Shown: piece after piece, positions 9,001 to 11,012 of the stretch
Layout: each line of letters starts with the position of its first letter
Position numbering within the stretch: position 1 is the stretch's first letter
Assembly: GCA_016215735.1 (NCBI GenBank)
Contig: JACRIA010000050.1
Span: 1-11,012, forward strand
Source of the DNA: Candidatus Peregrinibacteria bacterium
Lineage (GTDB): Bacteria; Patescibacteriota; Gracilibacteria; UBA1369; UBA12463
Reading direction: 5' to 3'
Length of the DNA: 11,012 nucleotides
Position numbers and translations under genes: made by a program
The notes under the pieces: model-generated
The model's database searches: none
What the model saw: only the letters and a program-made list of their open reading frames with translations
Told to the model about the DNA's origin: nothing

Positions 9001-9591
9001 GCTATTTTTATTAACCTCGAACTCTCCCGTCGAATAATTATATATATAGTATTTATCTTCAAAATCAGTGTAGGGAAACATGCCGACAACTGGCAGCGGC
9101 ACCCTGCCAATTAAAACAACGCCGCGCAGCTGGCTAATCGTTCCCTCGACTTCTTCGCCTTCAAAATAAAGCTTGTCCAGAACTTCTGTGATTTTCCGCG
9201 CTGCTTCTTTATCCTCGCTGTCCACCCTGATAATTTTCACTTTTGTCTTAGGCAGAGCGCCAGCAACATCTTTCGCGTATCTTTCAACGCGTTCAGCAAT
9301 TGTCGCGCTGGAAACTTCGCCATAACTTCCGCTCAATCCTTCATAATTCGCGCCGTCTTCAAGCAAATTTTTATCAGCCAAAATAACAACAAGAGAACTG
9401 CGCTCTGGAGTTTCCATCTCCGCCTTGGTTCCGCCGGCCTCAACTTTTGGATAAACTGAAAACGCGTAAACAGCCGGCGCTCCAAGAATCTGCGTAAAAA
9501 ACACACACGCAAGCAGAAAGACGATAATAGTACGCCTTGCCGCGAGGCGCTTAATAAAGCGCGCCAATAATTTCAGCGCCAAGTTTTTCAT
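1..9591 (-). CDS. Giant secreted multidomain surface protein (partial, C-terminus beyond left edge)
   Basis: I translated this frame by hand from the ATG at 9591 to base 1: 3,197 codons without a stop of any kind, so the real protein is larger. The start is supported by a signal peptide directly after it (Lys/Arg-rich N-terminus, hydrophobic core TIIVFLLACVFF, AVYA then FS at residues 43/44) and by a promoter 30 bases upstream; no good Shine-Dalgarno is present, only an A-rich leader. Order of parts: signal 1-43; alpha/beta domain about 60-237; unassigned 238-1217; five Ig-like repeats 1218-1737; FG-GAP/VCBS-like motifs 1738-2080; DUF11-like 2118-2226; Cys-rich 2338-2440; helical 2578-2757; Pro-rich 2768-2870; FG-GAP-like 3128-3142. 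Known of these families: extracellular adhesion and ligand binding. Inference: an exported adhesin or cell-surface stalk protein. It is transcribed alone from its own promoter. The anchor, if any, would lie outside the window. Confidence 0.95.
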   Translation of the reverse strand, partial: MKNLALKLLARFIKRLAARRTIIVFLLACVFFTQILGAPAVYAFSVYPKVEAGGTKAEMETPERSSLVVILADKNLLEDGANYEGLSGSYGEVSSATIAERVERYAKDVAGALPKTKVKIIRVDSEDKEAARKITEVLDKLYFEGEEVEGTISQLRGVVLIGRVPLPVVGMFPYTDFEDKYYIYNYSTGEFEVNKNSGIKKAEVWHGIIKGSASDENTARQQIAVYLDKNHLYHTGNKDFTDFEKKILVADLDQEAKSMTRPMFANYLENLASMEDLAYFRYTKEWLSLLMKKFGQIAADAIDFDAMGKSPPDGMKNTKIEMPDGSKQNLSDMISGAANSVKTALKNPDGQKLNMPDIYTKFLIEQFLKPYVLLFEKHLSEVNDWVSGTGRWDTKSVDTMPSLITKRDLWAREYLKIVNNSIEKKIDGIIAKIQKPIPLIRYVEVSGGTSLKNEGNKNITQTSVKNIIGFSGEDNKQFGFSSSKNLIFLNNGFDMSMNKSGWKSYVNGVDYANLNSVSECSVYRGSAKVAQMLRTGNIETINSNSYPAEKKPPDPKKIPSLGVNVKPAESLIVKILTLGQYENGYIVAGDSYTGMPAVFPDDRNGISKILAAGDILLEVDTKKLTPDYSLQDALKIYHPNIFTQKTINNILYTTWPEPTVVYYDQSDGKIKSKKIGIVDGNTGYFRKSGDTTYDDPSNGEDESTGFVNCFALNLKNPERCFADFASMPVFDASASYEADENDPNIKYSVSPRACYNFNIYETPTPINGGPRDGMYRYFKDVKLGYSWVLEGSYENSVFGVTQAGRDSYLDDLYDGGDPNKMPLPKKPTRNLGGIPLVPSGDFTLADFLRIFSDAYSKNYDYNWDKFQKEFLEIDQEKTYLFRMREWGEITDEIKNKPAELQNKIKKDYEAGKNLKQYGIKVFVAEDNPIAADVLVTFKPHLYKIDGETKYIPSTVFHKQPDNYILEAQSISPMADALPVDKPRYVSFINKLNGKETRVDYPNIFKVNSYDDWISSLKKKEMELYGLSAENYEGSLTSIFQKDAEAYAAASGKQDGVMTIVDENKAKDAVEWKNLGIDEKHAKLLLDHNRGAKPYEAMYLNAKGGSDFINMNFNGDAPSHDEDTEYNGEYNDLISKKEFEPDSKNPAVQDKLAVKVKEAEQSGYSYKYKYMGQDAVPLDKWLQAIKQWAENLGKQYSRAFSFSDSDENKGSADKFYDIEEPGKNTVALKLSAVDGKTTLQANAGDTASFRIEAVDKSGAIDKTDNATSVEFKIIGSGIESTISGASTQYLANGYVIFQIISGEKIEDFSVMAIGTKPASSGNVYSNVLQINTVKKRLVVTPPQTILKAGSGQKFLIKVNVLNEKDEIDSADNKTLVTIKTENDSNKYIKLLSNTAKVSSGTAEFKAETTDKAGLVELSVSAGFIAPAKQTNFSVYPADPVKIDLKALPNVIKTNGSRGKIKAVLLDANGNVAEGASNVFKFNISGPAKLLTSEVMSFTGEAEVEFESENEAGKIDVNVSVETENAALVSSVSIQSMSDISLFIEASATEIKANAESKALITVKAADSAGNIIQNYYSPILFSASQKTFGHFTDKVSVNIENGIAGAEFMSSVIAGTTTIKIDAPGFETKTIDIKTVPLEPYQITLTSDKKSMISDGKDSVALSVNFFDKNMNRILEGEYNAHLRITKSTQAYGKFEGENPAETDIKFINGFANIKLLSTLQSGPVHIVAETSAIKVPDGDADKTRNKSGLEIFSAKRFFATDFKNAGATPLYATVVGEKFGDTKSANYLAAELLFNGKTQAVMSMMNDFSAPNGFGFKDQNKHLLLLASGLSVGEATLPYIPESAIVLGDPTVKLIGANESSVLGYTKDIGQQIFTGDDAPKSIIPIDYDNNGAIDLFAAYSNGKIRLLENVGGSEKFRDRGVFLDVVNGINAVIAADIDNNAATDLIVATTRGCKKNEVCVDIYWGQAPMGSDPNGFFIRENFPLKISKQAYMLAAEDFNKDGFKDLALSDSVGDVSIFYNNNGTINPIGQKLGSLGVNIDPNQNLADSVLFFHTGAKINEAANAEKDKPPHKDYETLSVPTNTAVPDEYSGFYSMFGGPQGQAKKETQFVINNSDNAAVSNLTIEKHAEAKTGSLDIGDTVKYTIKVRAKNAVNNLWISDYVPGVIDIDKNSIALDGKACNGSFKCVETGVETTPYALGGVNLWPGQELIITYSATVKFLPKIVITAIKNSDKVPVQDDIPDILANIEGNESGQVVYFYSTAAPGKDGKTPFAEFTYVEKKAAAPTDPANFYADADQNSVEVNAEMSKYYKDILEKSFSFDNMLDNVAKKVEDMVSSLRCSGGCLAMPINHAFLVPGLNNNFGIPTTFQDGLPVFATGCPSLIPIWPPTDYHSSTGFRFYISPTLTGRVAFGFCGGGPYLTGTCYAFAPPIGIPQSACDAVNKGVGDALSNVSGIMQSPGSDNFTLIAGGGQPTAEPSSGFQASKYFGNYPVKTYASTNITVPGFPAVIANWFDKQVEEILNKLGDGPDIYIIHPKWSNLLGSELVVPKEKLTGFTELLSYINSIPLVQIEGKDVAVKVPTITPREIEKVINDYRQFRRDFNYEIKKIKAMFKCTDENKPDYDPMYDPTYNPNDPYDVPYVDPTNSTEICKKLKVSAGAFANSIEKNITALEEWKMFPKKIIEWRNIEAKYSRQIINYLTIISDYLGGYMNRQQKRINAWLDAVLKIKSIIEKWKVFLDIMLDYQTSCDSCKSDRFSLLELLFRIFIVVPEPPIVPFPKWPDLVLDFSQIQAGVKIIWPDFVFVPEPLIIPRLPRISLPIVLPDVFIDFEPLPIIPSPPPLSDLPNLPSLPLVRLPDLPPAPIIPDILAFDGLKTAIDTLRKALKILCLIKKGLVEVPETALKTEIEALTQRSLNPPLSIDLAGGIKTPPIIPGGPYSLLDKITATVKINAQVETDVVYKAAEKAAEKFNKIVTGVMKVFNTELYKLQKVVEGATTLPGKIEMKDIDVKIKTKSLINYNDESYTSRLKKAIIDYQKDQGNLTSHLLANNITNFEPASIKRYVASVNGPDLSGGGSSNPLPATMTKYADQMQTQGKPTGLFIVNSKLGVADKLIDYTEETKVGTQIAYLDQDNDGDQDIVFNLGGDLFIKENHIAAAESEKHFTDIDSAELDELLPNAISINNFASDYANGSAAFRW
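142..240 (-). other. FG-GAP/VCBS-like repeat near the left edge
   Basis: Residues 3118-3150. The motif LDQDNDGDQDIVFNLGG carries the classic D-x-D-x-D-G-D-x-D-I/L loop followed by a hydrophobic strand and Gly-Gly, then DLFIKEN. It is much closer to consensus than the central propeller motifs and may open a second propeller continuing outside the window. Confidence 0.7.
982..1290 (-). other. Proline-rich repeat stretch with PIIP motifs
   Basis: Residues 2768-2870. Degenerate units alternate prolines with branched aliphatic residues: VVPEPPIVPFPKWPDLV, then WPDFVFVPEPLIIPRLP, then EPLPIIPSPPP, LPNLPSLPLVRLP and PPAPIIPDIL. A further PPIIPGGP lies at residues 2930-2937. Such stretches form extended polyproline spacers, often wall-spanning. 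Most Ile-Ile-Pro units are spelled by nearly the same DNA word (GGAATTATYGG on the plus strand). Confidence 0.6.
1321..1860 (-). other. Long helical segment interrupted by a YDP-repeat linker
   Basis: Residues 2578-2757. Charged amphipathic stretches (REIEKVINDYRQFRRDFNYE, NSIEKNITALEEWKM, KIIEWRNIEAKYSRQIINYL, VLKIKSIIEKWKVFLDIML) suggest long helices or a coiled coil. Between them, residues 2621-2644 hold a low-complexity acidic linker of YDP-like units. A CDSC motif (cysteines 2749 and 2752) ends the segment. No family recognised. Confidence 0.45.
2272..2580 (-). other. Cysteine- and glycine-rich module
   Basis: Residues 2338-2440. Six cysteines (2341, 2345, 2380, 2415, 2425, 2439) stand in a stretch rich in Gly, Pro and aromatic residues: LRCSGGCLAMPINHAF, TGCPSLIPIWPP, FGFCGGG and TGTCYAFAPP. 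The even number fits disulfide bonding outside the membrane. I do not recognise the domain family. It follows a helical linker after the DUF11-like part. Confidence 0.5.
2914..3240 (-). other. DUF11-like extracellular beta domain
   Basis: Residues 2118-2226. The sequence starts with NLTIEKHAEAKTG and contains GDTVKYTIKVRAKNAVNNL, then DYVPGVIDIDKNS, and closes with WPGQELIITYSATV. The order 'G-D-x-V-x-Y-T-I, hydrophobic turn, V-P, W/L-x-P-G-x-x-x-x-x-T-Y' matches the conserved-repeat domain DUF11 found in cell-surface proteins. Two cysteines (KAC and FKC, eight residues or so apart) could form a disulfide. It is a single copy here, whereas DUF11 is often tandem. Confidence 0.55.
3010..3033. 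repeat. 12-base tandem duplication in the giant gene
   Basis: TGTTTCAACGCC is followed directly by TGTTTCAACGCA. On the minus strand it encodes the doubled tetrapeptide in CVETGVETTP. The unit is a whole number of codons, so the frame is kept. It looks like a small slippage duplication inside the DUF11-like domain. Confidence 0.7.
3352..4380 (-). other. FG-GAP/VCBS-like beta-propeller segment
   Basis: Residues 1738-2080. Calcium-loop-like motifs of the form D.(D/N).(D/N)(G/A)..D(L/I) recur at about 40-60 residue spacing: DYDNNGAIDLF (1887-1897), DIDNNAATDLIVA (1937-1949), DFNKDGFKDLALSD (1998-2011) and NIDPNQNLADSVLFF (2039-2053); a weaker one, DGDADKTRNKSGLEIF, opens the segment. Hydrophobic strand pairs such as KIRLLENVGG and SVLFFHTGAK follow. 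These repeats form integrin-type propeller blades that bind Ca2+ in extracellular adhesins. A foreign-looking palindrome lies inside one blade at 3668-3700. Confidence 0.7.
3668..3700. repeat. REP-like double palindrome inside the giant gene
   Basis: Two 13-base near-palindromes, GGGGTCTGACCCC and GGGGCCTGACCCC, are separated by ATC and flanked by TT and AA. The two 15-base halves are also inverted repeats of each other with two mismatches. It is in frame and read as WGQAPMGSDPN (residues about 1965-1975) between two propeller motifs. GGGGTC(A/T)GACCCC palindromes recur, as I remember it, in many environmental bacterial genomes as REP-type elements; this is from memory. Confidence 0.6.
4381..5940 (-). 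other. Five tandem bacterial Ig-like (invasin/Big_1-type) domains
   Basis: Residues 1218-1737. Repeats of about 85-115 residues begin near 1218, 1323, 1433, 1519 and 1636. Each carries the same pattern: a strand with 'L.A....I.A.G' such as IVTPPQTILKAGSGQKFLIK-like or ASATEIKANAESKALITVK, then a 'D..GN.' turn (LDANGNVAEG, AADSAGNIIQ, FFDKNMNRIL), then a strand ending in a 'G.A...' segment (SGTAEF, TGEAEVEF, NGIAGAEF, NGFANIKL) and a closing 'AG...I....'. This is the signature of invasin/intimin Ig-like domains, which form rigid extracellular rods. Repeats have diverged, with no near-identical DNA copies, so this is an old array rather than a recent expansion. Confidence 0.75.
8881..9414 (-). 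other. N-terminal alpha/beta domain, gingipain-fold-like (tentative)
   Basis: Residues about 60-237. Alternating hydrophobic strands and helices are visible: LVVILAD (67-73), VKIIRVDSEDKEAARKI (after residue 118), VVLIGRVPLPVV (158-169), PYTDFEDKYY (173-182) and AEVWHGIIKG (202-210), then a helix QQIAVYLDKNHLYHTG. The order 'strand-G-x-x-P, then an acidic D-x-YY, then a G-x-I strand, then a helix ending in Y/H' recalls peptidase family C25 (gingipain) folds, where a surface-exposed GRIP-like strand follows a D-x-Y motif. I do not see the family's catalytic His-Gly and Cys-Gly pair in this stretch. If the fold is right, the domain is probably non-catalytic or its nucleophile lies elsewhere. 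Confidence 0.35.
9463..9591 (-). other. Sec signal peptide of the giant protein
   Basis: Residues 1-43. The N-terminal part is rich in Lys and Arg (MKNLALKLLARFIKRLARR), followed by a hydrophobic core TIIVFLLACVFFTQILG and an Ala-X-Ala-like site, AVYA before FSVYP. The n-region is longer than usual. No lipobox cysteine sits at the site, so signal peptidase I rather than II is expected. This places the protein outside the cytoplasmic membrane. Confidence 0.85.
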
Positions 9592-9620
9592 TTTTGTTTT
9601 GATCTTTCTTTTATCTAAAT

Positions 9621-9649
9621 ATTATATCACAAAAACAGGCGCTTTTTAA
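9621..9649 (-). promoter_or_regulatory. Extended -10 promoter of the giant gene
   Basis: On the minus strand TTAAAA (9649-9644) is followed after 17 bases by a perfect TATAAT (9626-9621), with TGA immediately before it forming an extended -10 (TGnTATAAT). The ATG begins 30 bases after the -10, giving a short leader of roughly 20-25 bases that is A-rich and lacks a clear Shine-Dalgarno. It is the best promoter in the window. Confidence 0.75.
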
Positions 9650-9671
9650 GAGCCATAAGCCGTAAAAGCGC
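9639..9671. repeat. Inverted repeat overlapping the -35 of the giant gene
   Basis: GCGCTTTTTA (9639-9648) and TAAAAGCGC (9663-9671) can pair with a loop of about 14 bases. The left arm covers the -35 hexamer. It could be an operator or, less likely, a weak terminator of read-through from the pilin side, as CTGTTTTT follows it on the minus strand. Confidence 0.45.
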
Positions 9672-9775
9672 ATTTATAGTTGACAAAAATGAAAAATATT
9701 ACACTCGTTTAGCATGGATTTCCGCGAGTCCAGTTCAACCAATATGCTGTTCTCGCGCGTCTAATTTTCCGCAAT

Positions 9776-9805
9776 AAAAAAGCCCCGCTTAAACTAAGCA
9801 GGGCT
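9776..9805 (-). terminator. Rho-independent terminator after the pilin gene
   Basis: On the minus strand AGCCCTGCTT, loop AGTT-like, AAGCGGGGCT forms a 10-pair stem (one G-U), followed by TTTTT (complement of 9776-9780). It starts 25 bases after the pilin stop codon and separates the pilin unit from the giant gene. Confidence 0.85.
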
Positions 9806-9830
9806 GAAAAAATTTTTATAATTCCAAATT

Positions 9831-10340
9831 CTACAATCCAGTGTTTTTAACAAAGAAATACCCGCCGCCAGTGCCTGATTCTAAGTTTGCGATTACAGGT
9901 ACTGTTGTACCAACAAGGGTCGTATTGCTGCTAGCCGTTACTTCCATGGCAGCTACAAAAGCGTAATCAGTTACATTATTATTAGAGTCTTTTGCAACAA
10001 TATAATAATAATTATTGCATACAGTACCACCGCCATATTTGCTAGCAGGTTTCGGATCAATCGGCAATGCGCTATTAGGCAAATAAGTTTTAATCTTTTG
10101 TCCCAAATTATCATTAACGTCCGCTAAGCAACCGTTTAATGTAGCACCCGCAAAAGTAGGAGTCTCTCCTAAATAAGTCATCATTGCAGTATTCAAAGCA
10201 GCGACGACTGATTGGCGCGTCGCATCCCTTGCCTTCTTCGGATACTCCATCACTCTCGGCACAACCGCAACGCTCAAAATTCCGATTATCACAATCACAA
10301 TCAAAAGCTCAATGAGGGTGAAACCTTTTTTGTTAGACAT
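9831..10340 (-). CDS. Type IV pilin-like prepilin with N-terminal methylation motif
   Basis: This 169-residue protein begins MSNKKGFTLIELLIVIVIIG, a textbook class III prepilin leader: short basic leader, cleavage expected after Gly6, Phe7 as methylated first residue and Glu11 at position +5, then one hydrophobic helix to about residue 28. The helix continues as EYPKKARDATRQSVVAALNTAMMTYL. The C-terminal globular part has two cysteines (71 and 108) that may form a disulfide, and it ends in a Gly-rich GTGGGYFFVKN segment. The family is cut and methylated by prepilin peptidase (PilD-like) and assembled into type IV pili or pseudopili used for attachment, DNA uptake or secretion. Assembly genes are not in this window. 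The size fits a major or minor pilin. No Shine-Dalgarno precedes the ATG; the leader has CCCTCA five bases upstream, as in the next gene. A minor pilin or a pseudopilin cannot be distinguished. Confidence 0.93.
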   Translation of the reverse strand: MSNKKGFTLIELLIVIVIIGILSVAVVPRVMEYPKKARDATRQSVVAALNTAMMTYLGETPTFAGATLNGCLADVNDNLGQKIKTYLPNSALPIDPKPASKYGGGTVCNNYYYIVAKDSNNNVTDYAFVAAMEVTASSNTTLVGTTVPVIANLESGTGGGYFFVKNTGL

Positions 10341-10344
10341 AAAA

Positions 10345-10356
10345 ATGAGGGTTAAA
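10345..10356 (-). promoter_or_regulatory. Leader motif TTTAACCCTCAT before the pilin gene
   Basis: Near copy of the motif at 10614-10626, with CCCTCA ending five bases before the start codon. It replaces the purine-rich ribosome site one would expect there. Confidence 0.4.
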
Positions 10357-10372
10357 GTTTATACTAAAATAA

Positions 10373-10400
10373 ATTGTACTACATTATTATTTAAAAGCAA
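10373..10400 (-). promoter_or_regulatory. Possible promoter of the pilin gene
   Basis: Minus strand TTGCTT (10400-10395), 16 bases, then TACAAT (10378-10373), five of six matches to the -10 consensus. A second candidate -10, TATAAA, lies at 10363-10358 without a -35. Either would let the pilin be made independently of the genes upstream. The area is very AT-rich, so chance matches are likely. Confidence 0.4.
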
Positions 10401-10471
10401 CAAAATAAGATATTTATTTCGATACATGCTTTTTGTCCACAAGACGGAAATCTTACTTGTCATTTTGCGTT

Positions 10472-10609
10472 TCACAATCTACATTCGGTCAATCCCATAT
10501 AACGCCAATACATCCATAAAAAAATCGCAAACTCAATAATCATAATAGCAATAGCCACATTCGTGATCATTTTTTCGTATTTCTTGTATTTTTCATACAG
10601 TTTATACAT
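10472..10609 (-). CDS. Small single-pass membrane protein (45 aa)
   Basis: The frame starts at ATG 10609 and ends at TGA 10474-10472, with a second in-frame TGA four codons later. The product opens with a Lys/Tyr/Glu-rich cytoplasmic segment (MYKLYEKYKKYEK), then a hydrophobic span ITNVAIAIMIIEFAIFLWMY and a short tail WRYMGLTECRL with one cysteine. The charge pattern predicts N-in, C-out. It lies 40 bases after the upstream gene and 131 bases before the pilin, same strand, so it may belong to either unit. The start is backed by the CCCTCA-N5-ATG arrangement shared with the pilin. I do not recognise a family; a small accessory membrane protein for the pilus or surface locus is a guess. Its length alone does not prove it is coding, but the sharp charged-then-hydrophobic pattern argues for it. 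Confidence 0.6.
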   Translation of the reverse strand: MYKLYEKYKKYEKMITNVAIAIMIIEFAIFLWMYWRYMGLTECRL

Positions 10610-10613
10610 GTTG

Positions 10614-10626
10614 ATGAGGGGTTAAG
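10614..10626 (-). promoter_or_regulatory. Leader motif CTTAACCCCTCAT before the 45-aa gene
   Basis: The CCCTCA core ends five bases before the ATG. A near copy, TTTAACCCTCAT (10356-10345), precedes the pilin ATG with the same five-base gap. Neither resembles a Shine-Dalgarno. Role unknown. Confidence 0.4.
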
Positions 10627-10649
10627 GGTTTTATTATTTTAATGTTTTT

Positions 10650-11012
10650 TTATCTTTTCAATGCCTTTGCAATTTTTCTTCTCAATAATGCAAGGCCGGC
10701 AAGAGCCGCGCCTGTAAGGGTTAGCGCTTCAGCGTTTTTATTCGCGTTGTTGTTCATATCACATCCTCCGCCTCCATTTTTTGGTTTTTCAGTGTCGGAT
10801 TGGATTATGTCAGAACCCGTGTCTGTTCCTGTGTCTTTCTGGACATCAGGTTGCGTGTCTGGTTTTCCGGGATCTATTGCGTCAAATTCATCCGGCGGCT
10901 GGATAACATCCGCGTCCTGCGCGATTTCTGCAGTGTCAGGAGTTGTATCAGGTATAATCTCGGCTGTGTCTGGAGTGATTTCCGCGACTTCTTCAGCTGT
11001 GTCAGGGGTAAG
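10650..11012 (-). CDS. C-terminal part of a surface protein with PDT repeats and a Gly-Cys sorting tail (N-terminus beyond right edge)
   Basis: The frame is open from the right edge to TAA at 10652-10650, giving the last 120 residues. The first 75 are an acidic, Thr/Pro/Asp-rich spacer with repeats TPDTAEEVAE, TPDTAEIIPD, TPDTAEIAQD and later PDTQPDVQKDTGTDTGSD. Then comes GGGGCDMNNN, a hydrophobic helix ALTLTGAALAGLALL and the basic end RRKIAKALKR. The tripartite Gly/Cys motif, transmembrane helix and Arg cluster is that of C-terminal sorting tails such as MYXO-CTERM and Synergist-CTERM, which rhombosortase-like or CPBP-type proteases process so that the protein is anchored at the surface through the Cys. 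The PDT spacer is typical of such proteins. Function of the main body is unknown because it is outside the window. No hairpin terminator follows, so read-through into the 45-aa gene is possible. Confidence 0.85.
   Translation of the reverse strand, partial: LTPDTAEEVAEITPDTAEIIPDTTPDTAEIAQDADVIQPPDEFDAIDPGKPDTQPDVQKDTGTDTGSDIIQSDTEKPKNGGGGCDMNNNANKNAEALTLTGAALAGLALLRRKIAKALKR

Larger units (their letters stand above)
9592..9775. other. Intergenic region between giant gene and pilin terminator
   Basis: No coding frame is supported. It holds the giant gene's promoter and the inverted repeat, listed separately. The rest (9672-9775) contains only a weak CGCGAG...CTCGCG inverted repeat (9723-9757) and no RNA gene I can recognise. 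Confidence 0.7.

Noticed and set aside
1..9591. Recoded UGA (alternative genetic code, as in some CPR lineages) to explain the lack of long ORFs
   Set aside because: The frame contains no UGA at all, Trp is encoded by TGG throughout, and TGA serves as stop for the 45-aa gene. The missing long ORF is simply due to the absent stop inside the window.
9680..9708. Plus-strand TTGACA as a promoter
   Set aside because: No acceptable -10 at 16-18 bases and no plus-strand gene downstream.
9711..9745. tRNA 3' end-like string GAGTCCAGTTCAACCA
   Set aside because: No T-arm with GTTC loop in the right place, no acceptor partner and no cloverleaf upstream.
10440..10465. ACAAG...CTTGT hairpin as terminator of the 45-aa gene
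   Set aside because: Only five pairs, with no following T-tract.
10312..10539. Plus-strand open frame of 75 codons
   Set aside because: It is antisense to the pilin start and overlaps the 45-aa membrane gene; it has no supported domain.

Overview
This window looks like a cell-surface locus of a bacterium, possibly a member of the Candidate Phyla Radiation (Patescibacteria). The lineage call is an inference. It rests on the type IV pilin style, on low-to-moderate GC by eye, and on a giant secreted protein whose N-terminal and cysteine-rich phrasing resembles, from memory, large CPR surface proteins. The PDT-rich, Gly4-Cys C-terminal tail of the partial gene at the right edge is instead reminiscent of delta-proteobacterial sorting tails, so the lineage stays open. 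The standard bacterial code applies: a frame of 3,197 codons has no UGA, and UGA ends a small gene. All real genes read on the minus strand. In transcription order (right to left) they are: (1) the 3' end of an acidic, TPDTAE-repeat surface protein with a C-terminal Gly-Cys/transmembrane/Arg sorting tail (10650 to the right edge); (2) a 45-residue single-pass membrane protein (10472-10609); (3) a type IV pilin-like protein (9831-10340) closed by a strong hairpin terminator (9776-9805); (4) after a 184-base untranscribed or regulatory gap with an extended -10 promoter, a giant gene that starts at 9591 and runs off the left edge without a stop, so at least 3,197 residues. That one gene fills 87% of the window. 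Because it never terminates here, it is easily missed by tools that require both a start and a stop, and only short antisense or out-of-frame shadows then appear. The giant protein has a Sec signal peptide, then an N-terminal alpha/beta domain loosely like the gingipain (peptidase C25) fold. A long unassigned region follows, then about five tandem invasin-type Ig-like domains, a block of FG-GAP/VCBS-like beta-propeller motifs, a DUF11-like beta domain, a cysteine-rich module, a helical stretch, a proline-rich PIIP-containing stretch and another FG-GAP-like motif near the left edge. This is the architecture of an exported adhesin or surface-stalk protein. Together with a pilin and a C-terminally anchored protein, it suggests a surface or attachment locus. 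No tRNA, rRNA, CRISPR array or transposase gene was seen. One REP-like double palindrome lies in frame inside the giant gene.
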